Below, piece after piece: positions 31,570 to 39,609 of a stretch of DNA of 45,133 bases (position 1 is its first letter; each line of letters begins with the position of its first letter). Origin of the DNA: a virus. A program made the position numbers and the translations under genes. The stretch covers positions 1 to 45,133 of IMG/VR virus record IMGVR_UViG_3300030102_004039; one strand, given 5' to 3'. A model generated the notes under the pieces. That model was not told the DNA's origin. It searched no databases and saw only the letters and a program-made list of their open reading frames with translations.

Positions 31570-31745
31570 TGGCTAGATTTTTATTTCGTTTATCTTTTGC
31601 TCTACTTTGGGCTCTAATGACAATGTTAGTAGCGTTTTTTATTTACGCTGTTATATTTCACGGTTTTGATCCTATCATTTTGCCGTTCACACTGGTGCCT
31701 TTTGGGACACTAGCAATCTTAACTTTCTGGATAAAGGATATCTAA
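31569..31745 (+). CDS. 58-residue two-pass membrane protein
   Basis: ATG at 31569 overlaps the preceding stop (TAATG), and the frame ends with TAA at 31743-31745. The protein begins MARFLFRLSFALLWALMTML and has two hydrophobic segments, about 6-29 and 36-53, around a short loop. It is just below usual ORF length limits. A membrane effector, such as a superinfection or holin-like factor, is possible by analogy with other phage accessory cassettes, but unproven. Confidence 0.6.
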   Translation: MARFLFRLSFALLWALMTMLVAFFIYAVIFHGFDPIILPFTLVPFGTLAILTFWIKDI

Positions 31746-31746
31746 A

Positions 31747-31977
31747 ATGCAAAATAGACAAATAAATGAAATAGCTGCCGAAATAAAATCCGATTGGAAA
31801 AAGGTAAATTTCGGCGCCGTACCTTATCTTGATGCAATGCAATCAATAAACAGTATTAATGAAAATTACGGTTTAGATGATGCAAAATCTATCGTTACTT
31901 ATTTTCTATCTAACGCTACTACTTGGCGCGGTGAAACTGCTAGACGTATCAAAAAAGAATTAAAGGATATGATCTAA
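31747..31977 (+). CDS. Small conserved phage protein
   Basis: The product is 76 aa, starting one base after the preceding stop. The pattern NEIAAEIKSDWKKVNFGAVP, then YLDAMQSINSINENYG and FLSNATTWRGETARRIKKEL, is familiar from small phage proteins of unknown function, with the TWRG-xx-AR end as its best-conserved part. It is helical, without a membrane segment, and last in the cassette before a strong terminator. Confidence 0.65.
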   Translation: MQNRQINEIAAEIKSDWKKVNFGAVPYLDAMQSINSINENYGLDDAKSIVTYFLSNATTWRGETARRIKKELKDMI

Positions 31978-32134
31978 GGTACCCTAGACAATTTTAAATA
32001 AATCCGATCGGGGGGTTGCAGGTTATGCGACCCCCCCTTTTTTTTGTTTGTCGGACAAAAAAACCTTTACTAAGTTTTACACCAACATTTACTTTAGAAA
32101 AAGTTTAGGTACCCTGTGGGCTTTCAAGGTACCC
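31978..32134. repeat. Three GGTACCC boxes around the late promoter region
   Basis: GGTACCC occurs at 31978-31984, 32108-32114 and 32128-32134. The last two are 20 bases apart, two helical turns, and end three bases before the TTGATT of the putative late promoter. GGTACC is palindromic, so a dimeric activator or repressor site is plausible. Confidence 0.5.
32010..32045 (+). terminator. Rho-independent terminator of the second cassette
   Basis: GGGGGGTTGC (32010-32019) pairs with GCGACCCCCC (32027-32036), with one G-T pair and a 7-base loop, followed by eight T at 32038-32045. It isolates the cassette from the late operon. Confidence 0.9.
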
Positions 32135-32136
32135 CA

Positions 32137-32165
32137 TTGATTAAAAATTTTATTACTGTTATGAA
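32137..32165 (+). promoter_or_regulatory. Putative late-operon promoter
   Basis: TTGATT (32137-32142), 17 bases, then TATGAA (32160-32165) preceded by TG at 32157-32158, an extended -10. It is the only promoter-like sequence between the terminator at 32010 and the first late gene at 32186, so it likely drives packaging and head genes. The weak -10 suggests activation. Confidence 0.45.
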
Positions 32166-32185
32166 TTGCAGAAGAGGTGTTAGTC

Positions 32186-32776
32186 ATGGTTATAGCAAAC
32201 CCATATTTACCAGTCTTAATGGGGCCAACTGGGTCTGATAATAATCAGCCGTCTAGGACTAATGATCTTAGTGCTTTGGGGGAAGCTATTAAGAGCAGTG
32301 GTTATCAAAGCCCCTCTAGGCCGCAAATTTTACCGCCCGGCTCCATGTCTACTCAAGATATGGGTCCAGATGGAATGAGCAGCACAGAAAGACAATTTTT
32401 AGAAAAGCATGGTAAGCCATTTTCAGAAATGACACCAGAGGAGCAGCAGGCAGTTCAAAATCCTCAACCTACGGGTCGGCCTGATTTTGATCCAATGGGT
32501 CGTTTAACTGCTAATTCAGAAAGAAATAATGATTATTTGGGTGGTGCAAATCAACGTGCTACTATGGCGAGACCTTTTGGGGGTTCGAATAGGATGCCTA
32601 CAAACAGATTTCCTATGATGAGTAGTTTTGGTTATCAAAATCCCATGATGGGAATGGGGATGGGTGGTTATGGTATGATGCCGATGATGGGCATGAATCC
32701 TATGATGGGGATGAACCCTATGATGGGAATGGGTATTGGTGGTTGTCCACCACAATTTGGTAGATTTGGATATTAA
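32186..32776 (+). CDS. First late gene: Met/Gly-rich virion-region protein
   Basis: The product is 196 aa. The ATG at 32186 has GAGGTG 6 bases upstream. A GTG at 32177 would add three residues. The first 100 residues are polar and Pro-rich, with a small helix (STERQFLEKHGKPFSEMTPE). The last 60 residues are built of Met-Met-Gly and Met-Asn-Pro repeats (NPMMGMGMGGYGMMP, then GMNPMMGMN twice). Such Met-rich tails are flexible and hydrophobic. Function unknown. The position before terL is shared with the next gene. Confidence 0.65.
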   Translation: MVIANPYLPVLMGPTGSDNNQPSRTNDLSALGEAIKSSGYQSPSRPQILPPGSMSTQDMGPDGMSSTERQFLEKHGKPFSEMTPEEQQAVQNPQPTGRPDFDPMGRLTANSERNNDYLGGANQRATMARPFGGSNRMPTNRFPMMSSFGYQNPMMGMGMGGYGMMPMMGMNPMMGMNPMMGMGIGGCPPQFGRFGY

Positions 32777-32790
32777 CAGGAGAATATTTC

Positions 32791-34305
32791 ATGGTCGCAA
32801 CTAAAATGGGAATGTTAACCCCACCTAACAACATGCCTGCTCCTTCTCCTATGGGGATGCAGCCCCCTGCGCCAGCGCAACCAGCTATGCCTCCAGCTAT
32901 GATGGCTCGTAATAATGCTGGTAGAAGGCGAGGTTTTGGTGATTATTTAGAGAATATGTTGGACAGACCTATGGTTGCTGCGGATAACATGGGTGATTTT
33001 GATGTATTTACTGGTCAGCCTGTTGCTCAGATGCGCAGAGGTGGTTCTGTTGCTGATTATAACAGTAAAGCTTTTAGTGATTATATAGATTCTAAAAGGA
33101 ATACATTTGCTCCTACTGCTGGCACTCCCGGTAGAACTGTAAAGACACATGCTGAGATTATGGCTGATCTTAGGGGTAAAGATGATGACAAGCCCAAGCC
33201 TAAACCCAAGCCTGTTGTTGTAACTCGTGATGATGATTATACGCCGACATCTGCTGAGTTAGATCAGCAATTACTTGACATAGGTGCGCCTGACAAGCGT
33301 TTTGACGTTGTTCCGGGTGGCGTTGATAAGATTTATGGTGGCATGGGTAATCTTGATGCTGCGGATACTTTTAGAGAGCAATTGGCTGATCTTAGTGCGC
33401 AAACGGCTTTTGACAGTCAATATCCGGGTTCTAGTACAATTTTAGCTCCTGGCACTGGTGGTATAGCTGCGATACGTTCTGGTCAATCATTTCCTGATGA
33501 ATTGAGTCTTCAAACGCCGTTTAATAATACTCCACCAAGTATGCAATTTGGAGATCAACCTGCTGGTGGTTTACCTGGTGCGAGTTTTGGTCAAACGCCA
33601 GTAGGTGGTGGTTTGCCAGGGGATCCAGATTTTTATGACCCAAGAAGAGGGACTGGTCGTTCTGGTTTTTCAGATCCTTTAGATCCATTTGGTGGTTCAG
33701 GAGACACAATTGATTCTATTGATAGTGGCGTTGGTGGTGGCAGAGGTCCTGGTCCCGGCGGTGTTTTGATATCTGGTGGAACGAATCTTCCTTCAGGCGC
33801 AGAAGGCGGCACGACTTTTAAAGATGAAGTTCAAAAGATGATAGAGGAATTTAAGAAGGTTCCCGGTAATATTGCAAACGACATCAAGATGGGCATTGAT
33901 GCTGGGTTTTACACTGATTTTGAAGTGGCAAGAAAAAGGCTTATGGATACTGGCAAATACACTAAAGAAGAAGTTGATAGCTGGATTGAAAGAACAAAGA
34001 AAACTGCAGCAGATAATCAAAGAAAAATGGCAGAACAGCAAGGAAAGGATGATGATAGTCCTGTGAATCCATGTAAGCCCGGTTATGTTCTTGATCCTGA
34101 TACTAAGATCTGTGTTCCTGAGTCTGAAGCTGGATCTGAATCTACTTCTGGTGCAAATGTTTCATTAAATCGTGCTAGAGATGATGAGTTTGCAGAATTA
34201 GAAGATATTATGAAGATCATTGAAGAGCCAGCATATATGAAGCGTGGTGGTATGGTTGGTTTAAATCGAGCAGCGGATAATTTTTTAGCAGCTTTAGGTT
34301 CCTAA
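32791..34305 (+). CDS. Large disordered late protein upstream of terL
   Basis: The product is 504 aa. The N-terminal 40 residues are Pro/Met/Ala-rich. MRRGGSVADYNSKAFSDYID follows near residue 80. The middle is Gly/Pro/Asp-rich and probably disordered, a helical segment spans about 345-410, and a NPCKPGYVLDPDTKICVPE cysteine turn comes near 425. The end is YMKRGGMVGLNRAADNFLAA. The RGG-[SM]-V signature recurs in other virion-region proteins here. I infer a virion or assembly protein. No enzyme motif is seen. Confidence 0.65.
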   Translation: MVATKMGMLTPPNNMPAPSPMGMQPPAPAQPAMPPAMMARNNAGRRRGFGDYLENMLDRPMVAADNMGDFDVFTGQPVAQMRRGGSVADYNSKAFSDYIDSKRNTFAPTAGTPGRTVKTHAEIMADLRGKDDDKPKPKPKPVVVTRDDDYTPTSAELDQQLLDIGAPDKRFDVVPGGVDKIYGGMGNLDAADTFREQLADLSAQTAFDSQYPGSSTILAPGTGGIAAIRSGQSFPDELSLQTPFNNTPPSMQFGDQPAGGLPGASFGQTPVGGGLPGDPDFYDPRRGTGRSGFSDPLDPFGGSGDTIDSIDSGVGGGRGPGPGGVLISGGTNLPSGAEGGTTFKDEVQKMIEEFKKVPGNIANDIKMGIDAGFYTDFEVARKRLMDTGKYTKEEVDSWIERTKKTAADNQRKMAEQQGKDDDSPVNPCKPGYVLDPDTKICVPESEAGSESTSGANVSLNRARDDEFAELEDIMKIIEEPAYMKRGGMVGLNRAADNFLAALGS

Positions 34306-34317
34306 CAGGGATTTTTT

Positions 34318-35796
34318 ATGAATGACCTGAGTGATTTTACTCAATATTTAACGGAAGAAGAGTTAGCGAAAGTCGCTCCCATGTTGGAGCGGCTTAAAAC
34401 TTTAGATGACAGGTCAAAGAAGCAAGAAAATTTTATAACATTTGTAAAGCATGTTTGGCCTCAGTTTATTGAGGGCAGGCATCATAAAATTTATGCTGAG
34501 AAGTTGCAGGCTGTAGCGGATGGTAAGCTGAAGCGTTTAATTGTTAATATGCCGCCTCGACATACAAAATCAGAATTTGCATCGTATTTATTTCCAACTT
34601 GGTTGATGGGCAGACGGCCTGATTTAAAAATTATTCAGGCAACGCACACTGCTGAGTTGGCTGTTGGTTTTGGTAGAAAAGTTAAAAATTTAATTGATAG
34701 CGAAGATTTTAGGGACATTTTTCCTGAAGTTAGTCTTGCATCAGATGCGAAAGCCAGTGGTCGTTGGAGTACGAACGGTGGTGGTGAGTATTACGCTGTT
34801 GGTGTAGGCGGTGCGCTTGCAGGCCGTGGTGCTGATTTGGCAATTATTGATGACCCTGTTTCTGAACAAGATGCGTTGAGCTCTACGGCGTTGGATAATA
34901 TTTACGAGTGGTATACATCTGGTCCGCGACAGCGTTTACAGCCTGGCGGTTCGATTATTATAGTTATGACACGTTGGAGTATTCGTGACTTAACGGCAAA
35001 GGTTTTGGCAAAGCAAAACGAGAAGGGCGCTGATAAATGGGAGGTTGTTGAGTTTCCTGCTATTATGCCGAGCGGCAAGTCTTTATGGCCTGAATACTGG
35101 AGTTTAGATGAACTTGACAGCGTAAAGGCTTCAATTCCTGTAGGAAAATGGAATGCTCAGTATATGCAGAACCCAACTGCTGAAGAGGGTGCTATCATAA
35201 AACGCGAGTGGTGGAACCTATGGGAGAAGAAAGACCCCCCTGATTGCAGTTATATCATACAAAGTTACGATACGGCATTTAGCAAGTCTGACAGAGCTGA
35301 CTATTCTGCGATTACGACTTGGGGTATATTTATTGAGCCAGAGACACAGGAGCAGCATATTATACTTTTAGATGCTGTTAGGGGGCGTTGGGAGTTTCCA
35401 GAGTTAAAAAATGCTGCGCATGATCTTTGGAAAGAGTTTGATCCTGATATGATACTTATAGAACAGAAAGGATCTGGTATGCCATTGACACAAGAACTCA
35501 GGCGTATGGGTATACCTGTAACGCCGTTTACTCCGGGTAAGGGGGCTGATAAATTTACTCGAATGCATTCATGTGCGCCTGTATTTGAGAGTGGTATGGT
35601 GTGGGCACCAGATATGAATTTTGCTGATGAGGTAATAGAGGAATGTGCTTCTTTTCCAAATGGTGAACATGATGACTTGGCAGATTCGATGACTCAGGCT
35701 ATACTACGTTTTAGGCAAGGTGGTTTTATTACCACTCCAAGTGACTATGATGATGAAGACGAATTTAGATTTCGTGCAAAAAGAGAATATTATTAG
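34318..35796 (+). CDS. terL: Terminase large subunit
   Basis: The product is 492 aa. The ATPase half has Walker A PPRHTKSE at 79-86 (Thr in place of the usual Gly before Lys-Ser), Walker B LAIIDD at 174-179 and coupling motif TRW at 218-220. The RNase-H-like nuclease half has Asp318 in SYDTAF, Glu382 in LIEQKGSG and Asp452/Asp453 in HDDLADS. It drives DNA into the procapsid through the portal encoded downstream and cuts the concatemer. The length is typical. It is separated from terS by accessory cassettes. Confidence 0.93.
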   Translation: MNDLSDFTQYLTEEELAKVAPMLERLKTLDDRSKKQENFITFVKHVWPQFIEGRHHKIYAEKLQAVADGKLKRLIVNMPPRHTKSEFASYLFPTWLMGRRPDLKIIQATHTAELAVGFGRKVKNLIDSEDFRDIFPEVSLASDAKASGRWSTNGGGEYYAVGVGGALAGRGADLAIIDDPVSEQDALSSTALDNIYEWYTSGPRQRLQPGGSIIIVMTRWSIRDLTAKVLAKQNEKGADKWEVVEFPAIMPSGKSLWPEYWSLDELDSVKASIPVGKWNAQYMQNPTAEEGAIIKREWWNLWEKKDPPDCSYIIQSYDTAFSKSDRADYSAITTWGIFIEPETQEQHIILLDAVRGRWEFPELKNAAHDLWKEFDPDMILIEQKGSGMPLTQELRRMGIPVTPFTPGKGADKFTRMHSCAPVFESGMVWAPDMNFADEVIEECASFPNGEHDDLADSMTQAILRFRQGGFITTPSDYDDEDEFRFRAKREYY

Positions 35797-35806
35797 GAGA
35801 TATAAA

Positions 35807-36001
35807 ATGGCATCTAAACCTGATTACATTGATATAGATGGCGATGGCAATACAACTGAGCCAATGAAAACTGCTGCAAAGCAAAAAAAAGTTGTTAAAA
35901 AGAAAAAAGGTGGCGTAGTTAAGAAGATGAAGGGCGGCGGTGCCGTTTGTCGTGGTGGCGGATCTGCAGTATCAGGATTAGGATTTAGAGGCGTTAGATA
36001 A
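35807..36001 (+). CDS. Small Lys/Gly-rich protein between terL and portal
   Basis: The product is 64 aa, with AGGAGA before the ATG. An EF-hand-like IDIDGDGNTTE stretch at residues 8-18 is followed by a poly-Lys segment (KQKKVVKKKKGGVVKKMKGG) and a Gly-rich tail. The KKMKGGGA element recurs in the gene at 44406. It likely binds nucleic acid or acidic capsid parts. Function unknown. The stop overlaps the next ATG. Confidence 0.6.
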   Translation: MASKPDYIDIDGDGNTTEPMKTAAKQKKVVKKKKGGVVKKMKGGGAVCRGGGSAVSGLGFRGVR

Positions 36002-36174
36002 TGAATGTCGTTGTCAATGTAGATTTAAATGCACTTAGTTCAGGTGTTAATCAATCTGGCAATGAATTTGAAGAGGTTGGAGTGAAGGATGATGGAAACC
36101 TCCCAGTCCATAATCGCTCCCTCGTGGCAGCTCAAGGTAGAGCGAACTTTACTCCAACACTTAAAGGCGAATAA
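36001..36174 (+). CDS. 57-residue protein before the portal gene
   Basis: ATG at 36001 overlaps the preceding stop (TAATG), and TAA is at 36172-36174, two bases before the portal ATG. The protein starts MNVVVNVDLNALSSGVNQSG and is polar, without cysteines or membrane segments. Overlap and spacing support a real gene that falls under common length cut-offs. Function unknown. A portal-associated role is a guess from context. Confidence 0.6.
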   Translation: MNVVVNVDLNALSSGVNQSGNEFEEVGVKDDGNLPVHNRSLVAAQGRANFTPTLKGE

Positions 36175-36176
36175 AT

Positions 36177-38609
36177 ATGGCTATTGAAAAAGATGCAGGA
36201 CCGGGCGGAGAACAGCCACTTGTAAACGGTCAGGTTCCACCTGAAGTATTAATTGAGGAACTACCTCAAGATCCGGGTATTTTTGAGTTTGATGATGGTT
36301 CTGCAATTGTGGGAGAATACGCCGAGGAACAACCTATTCCTGAAATAAGCCATGATTCTAATTTAGCTGAGTTTATGGAAGATGCGGATCTAGGTAAACT
36401 TTCTTCTGATTTGGTTGGTGAAATTGAAGATGATATTGCATCCAGACAAGATTGGCAGGAGACTTATAAGCGTGGATTAGAGTTTCTTGGAATGCAGTAT
36501 GAAGATCGAGCAGAGCCATTTGAGGGGTCATCTGGCGTTATACACCCATTGTTAGCTGAAAGCGTTACGCAGTTTCAGGCGCAAGCATATCGTGAAATGT
36601 TGCCAGCAACTGGGCCTATTAGAACTCAAATACTTGGTGAGCAGACTGAGCAGGTTGTAAAGCAGGCAGAGCGTGTCAAGGATTACATGAATTATATGAT
36701 TACCTATGAGATGGAGGAATATGATCCTGAAATGGATCAGATGTTATTTTATCTTCCTGTTGTAGGTTCTACGTTTAAAAAAGTTTACTTTGATCAATTA
36801 AAGGGTCGCGCAGTAAGTAAGTTTGTACACGCTGAAGATCTTGTAGTTCCTTATGGAGCTACTGATTTAGCGTCTTCTCCAAGAATTACTCATGTAATTA
36901 AAATGGATTCAAACGAAGTTAGAAAGCTGCAGTTAACAGGTTTTTATCGTGACGTAGATCTTCCTGCAGATGGTGGATCTGATGACTCTCAATCAGAAGT
37001 AACAGACGCTATAAATGAGATACAGGGTATTTATCCAGGTAATTCATCATATGAATTAACTTTATATGAAGTTCATGCTGATTTGGATCTTCCCGGCTTT
37101 GAGGATCTTGATGAGACAGGTGCAGAGAGCGGTTTGAAGCTTCCTTACATTGTTACGATTATTGAAGACACTGGTGAGGTGTTAGCTATTCGTAGAAACT
37201 ACGAAGAAGCAGATATTATGAAAAAGCGCAATCAATACTTTGTGCATTACAAATTTTTGCCCGGTCTTGGTTTTTATGGTCTTGGTTTAACGCATATGAT
37301 TGGTGGCTTGGCTCAAGCTTCTACATCTATTTTGCGTCAGTTGATTGATGCTGGCACACTTTCTAACTTACCTGCAGGTTTTAAAGCCCGTGGCGCAAGG
37401 ATTAGAGATGAAGATAATCCATTACAGCCCGGTGAGTTTAGAGACATAGATGTAGCAGGGACTGACATTAGAACATCTTTAATGACTTTACCGTTTAAAG
37501 AGCCATCAGGTACTTTGTATAATTTATTAGGTACATTAGTTGATGCGGGTCGCCGCTTTGCAACTATGGCTGACATGAAAGTTGGCGAAATGAGTGGTGA
37601 AGCCCCTGTTGGAACTACAATGGCTATTATGGAGCGTGGCACAAAAGTTATGTCTGCAATCCATAAAAGACTTCACTATTCACAAAAAGTTGAATTTAAA
37701 CTTTTATCTAAGGTATTTGCAGATACTATTCAAATGTATCCTTACATGCCTTCGACAGAGTTTGGTCCAGAGGTGTTTGCGCAAGACTTTGATGCGCGAG
37801 TGGATGTGCTTCCGGTCAGCGATCCTAACATATTCTCGATGTCTCAGCGTATTGCACTTGCGCAAACACAACTACAACTAGTGCAATCTAATCCGCAAGT
37901 TCATGGTGGGCCACAAGGATTGTACCAAGCGTATCGCAAAATGTACGAAGCATTAGGTGTTAGCAACATTGATGCAATACTACCAATGCCACCACAGCCA
38001 GCACCGATGAATGCTGCTATGGAAAATAAAATGGCATTAACTGGCGGTATGCTTCAAGCTTTTCCACAACAAGATCACAAAGCTCATATGGAAACACACT
38101 TAGCTATGATGTCTACACCATCTGTTCAAATGAACCCACAAGCTACTGCAGCACTACAAGGGCATATTCAAGAACACATTGGATTGCTGGCAGAGCAGCA
38201 AGCACAGCAAATGGTTATGGAGCAAGCAGGTCCAGAAGTTCAAGAAAACCCAGAGGCTATGCAAATGTTACAGCCTGCTATAGAGCGTCAAGCAGCATTG
38301 CTAATAGCAGATATGACAGAAGTGTACGCACAGACAGTAGAGCCCCAAGAAGAGCAAGATCCTCTTGTAGAGATACGCAAAGAAGAATTATCGCTCAAAG
38401 CTGCTGACATGGATAGAAAATCTCAAGAATTTGCAAGCAAACAGCAAATGGAAGCAATGAATACTGCTTCTGAAAACGAATTAGCTGAACGTAGAATTGA
38501 AATTCAAGAAGAAGCACTTGCTGATAAGACAAGGGTGGCAGAAGACAGAATACAAACTCAACGGGATATTGCTGCCTTAAACGCCAGAACGAAAGGAATA
38601 AGGCAATGA
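36177..38609 (+). CDS. Portal protein
   Basis: The product is 810 aa, in the size range of the long portals of short-tailed phages (P22 725 aa). The acidic N-terminus is followed by RQDWQETYKRGLEFLGM, then EGSSGVIHPLLAESVTQFQA, which I recognise from portals of P22-like and Stx-phage-like viruses. The central wing and stem are predicted by alternating beta and long helices. The last 180 residues are Gln/Met/Glu-rich helices, as in a barrel. It forms the dodecameric DNA channel at one capsid vertex and partners with TerL and the tail hub. The stop overlaps the next start. Confidence 0.85.
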   Translation: MAIEKDAGPGGEQPLVNGQVPPEVLIEELPQDPGIFEFDDGSAIVGEYAEEQPIPEISHDSNLAEFMEDADLGKLSSDLVGEIEDDIASRQDWQETYKRGLEFLGMQYEDRAEPFEGSSGVIHPLLAESVTQFQAQAYREMLPATGPIRTQILGEQTEQVVKQAERVKDYMNYMITYEMEEYDPEMDQMLFYLPVVGSTFKKVYFDQLKGRAVSKFVHAEDLVVPYGATDLASSPRITHVIKMDSNEVRKLQLTGFYRDVDLPADGGSDDSQSEVTDAINEIQGIYPGNSSYELTLYEVHADLDLPGFEDLDETGAESGLKLPYIVTIIEDTGEVLAIRRNYEEADIMKKRNQYFVHYKFLPGLGFYGLGLTHMIGGLAQASTSILRQLIDAGTLSNLPAGFKARGARIRDEDNPLQPGEFRDIDVAGTDIRTSLMTLPFKEPSGTLYNLLGTLVDAGRRFATMADMKVGEMSGEAPVGTTMAIMERGTKVMSAIHKRLHYSQKVEFKLLSKVFADTIQMYPYMPSTEFGPEVFAQDFDARVDVLPVSDPNIFSMSQRIALAQTQLQLVQSNPQVHGGPQGLYQAYRKMYEALGVSNIDAILPMPPQPAPMNAAMENKMALTGGMLQAFPQQDHKAHMETHLAMMSTPSVQMNPQATAALQGHIQEHIGLLAEQQAQQMVMEQAGPEVQENPEAMQMLQPAIERQAALLIADMTEVYAQTVEPQEEQDPLVEIRKEELSLKAADMDRKSQEFASKQQMEAMNTASENELAERRIEIQEEALADKTRVAEDRIQTQRDIAALNARTKGIRQ

Positions 38610-38863
38610 CATCATCCGTTAGAGCAAAAATGGTCGAACAGATCAAAGCAGCTAAAAAAGCTGTTAAAGAAGCAGAAGAAAATTTGAAAAAAACATGGGT
38701 TCGCGCTCGTAATGATAAGGGTCAGCTTATAGCTGACGATCCATCGACCCCTGATGTCGATGAAGCTTGGGTAGAAGTAAAAGAAAATACTCCAAAGCCT
38801 GCTCCTAAGAAAAAAGCTGCTCCAAAAAAGAAGACTGCAACTAAAAAGTCTACTAAAAAGTAA
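38606..38863 (+). CDS. Small protein with Lys/Pro/Ala-rich histone-like tail
   Basis: The product is 85 aa, starting ATGA over the portal stop. Residues 8-30 are a basic helix (EQIKAAKKAVKEAEENLKK). Residues about 60-85 are repeats of Lys-Lys with Ala, Pro and Thr (APKKKAAPKKKTATKKSTKK), like histone H1 tails. It probably binds DNA or the acidic scaffold during head assembly. No family is assigned. Confidence 0.65.
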   Translation: MTSSVRAKMVEQIKAAKKAVKEAEENLKKTWVRARNDKGQLIADDPSTPDVDEAWVEVKENTPKPAPKKKAAPKKKTATKKSTKK

Positions 38864-38890
38864 AATATATTATGATATATACTTGTTTTT

Positions 38891-38919
38891 CCCGCTAAAT
38901 CATATAATGGTTTAGTGGG
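38891..38919 (+). other. Hairpin overlapping a ribosome binding site
   Basis: CCCGCTAAA (38891-38899) pairs with TTTAGTGGG (38911-38919), including one G-T pair. The 3' arm contains the first bases of GGGAGG (38917-38922), the ribosome binding site of the gene at 38931, so folding could limit translation of the co-chaperonin pair. A TATAAT at 38903-38908 lies in the loop, without a good -35. Confidence 0.45.
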
Positions 38920-38930
38920 AGGCAAAGTTT

Positions 38931-39125
38931 ATGGACATAAATGTACTTGAATTTATCAAAAAAAAGATAAGCCAAAGGCGTGATGATATAAAAATTGCTA
39001 TGGAAACTGGAAATATACCCAGTTTCGATGAATATAAGTTTTGCGTGGGTCAAATTAGGGGATTAGCTTACGTTGAAGATGAAATCAGAAGAATAATGAG
39101 AAATAATGAGGCAGAAGATGAATAA
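38931..39125 (+). CDS. Small helical head-region protein
   Basis: The product is 64 aa, with GGGAGG 8 bases before the ATG. The protein is helical: VLEFIKKKISQRRDDIKIAM, then YKFCVGQIRGLAYVEDEIRR. Similar small proteins follow the portal in several marine phages I recall, without known function. Its end overlaps the co-chaperonin start, so the two are co-translated. Confidence 0.65.
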   Translation: MDINVLEFIKKKISQRRDDIKIAMETGNIPSFDEYKFCVGQIRGLAYVEDEIRRIMRNNEAEDE

Positions 39126-39585
39126 AAAGCTTTATGTGCCTGCGGGTATGACTGATAAAATTAAAGCTGAAAAGGCTATAAAGGCAGGATTTAGAGATAA
39201 TCAACCTAAAAGTAAGAATGAAGATGATCCATCTCAAATTGAACCTTCTTCATTAGAAAGATTACCGCAACCTACTGGCTATAGAATGTTAATCATTCCT
39301 TATTATCCAAGTGAGAAAACAAAAGGCGGTCTATATGTTCCAGATCAAGTTAGAGAAAGAGAGGCATTTGCAACAGTTGCCGCATATGTCGTTAAATTAG
39401 GCCCAGATGCCTACAAAGATTCCCAAAAGTTCCCAACTGGTGCATGGTGTTCTGAGAAAGATTGGGTTCTTATAGGAAGATATGCTGGAAATAGGTTTAA
39501 AGTGGAAGGTTTAGAGGTTCGTATTATAAATGACGATAATATTATTGCAACAATCCTTGACCCCAAAGATATTTCGTATGTATAA
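39118..39585 (+). CDS. groES: GroES-like co-chaperonin (Cpn10)
   Basis: The product is 155 aa. The start at 39118 (MNKKLY) has GAGG 6 bases upstream and is preferred over an ATG at 39106. Residues about 60-155 carry the Cpn10 pattern: GYRMLIIPYYPSEKTKGGLY with the mobile loop around KTKGG, VREREAFATVAAYVVKLGPD, DWVLIGRYAGNRFKVEGLEV and INDDNIIATIL. The first 55 residues are a phage-specific extension. It would cap a host GroEL to fold capsid proteins, fitting its place between portal and scaffold. No phage GroEL is visible. Confidence 0.8.
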   Translation: MNKKLYVPAGMTDKIKAEKAIKAGFRDNQPKSKNEDDPSQIEPSSLERLPQPTGYRMLIIPYYPSEKTKGGLYVPDQVREREAFATVAAYVVKLGPDAYKDSQKFPTGAWCSEKDWVLIGRYAGNRFKVEGLEVRIINDDNIIATILDPKDISYV

Positions 39586-39609
39586 GGTAATTAGAGGAGA
39601 ATAATTTTC

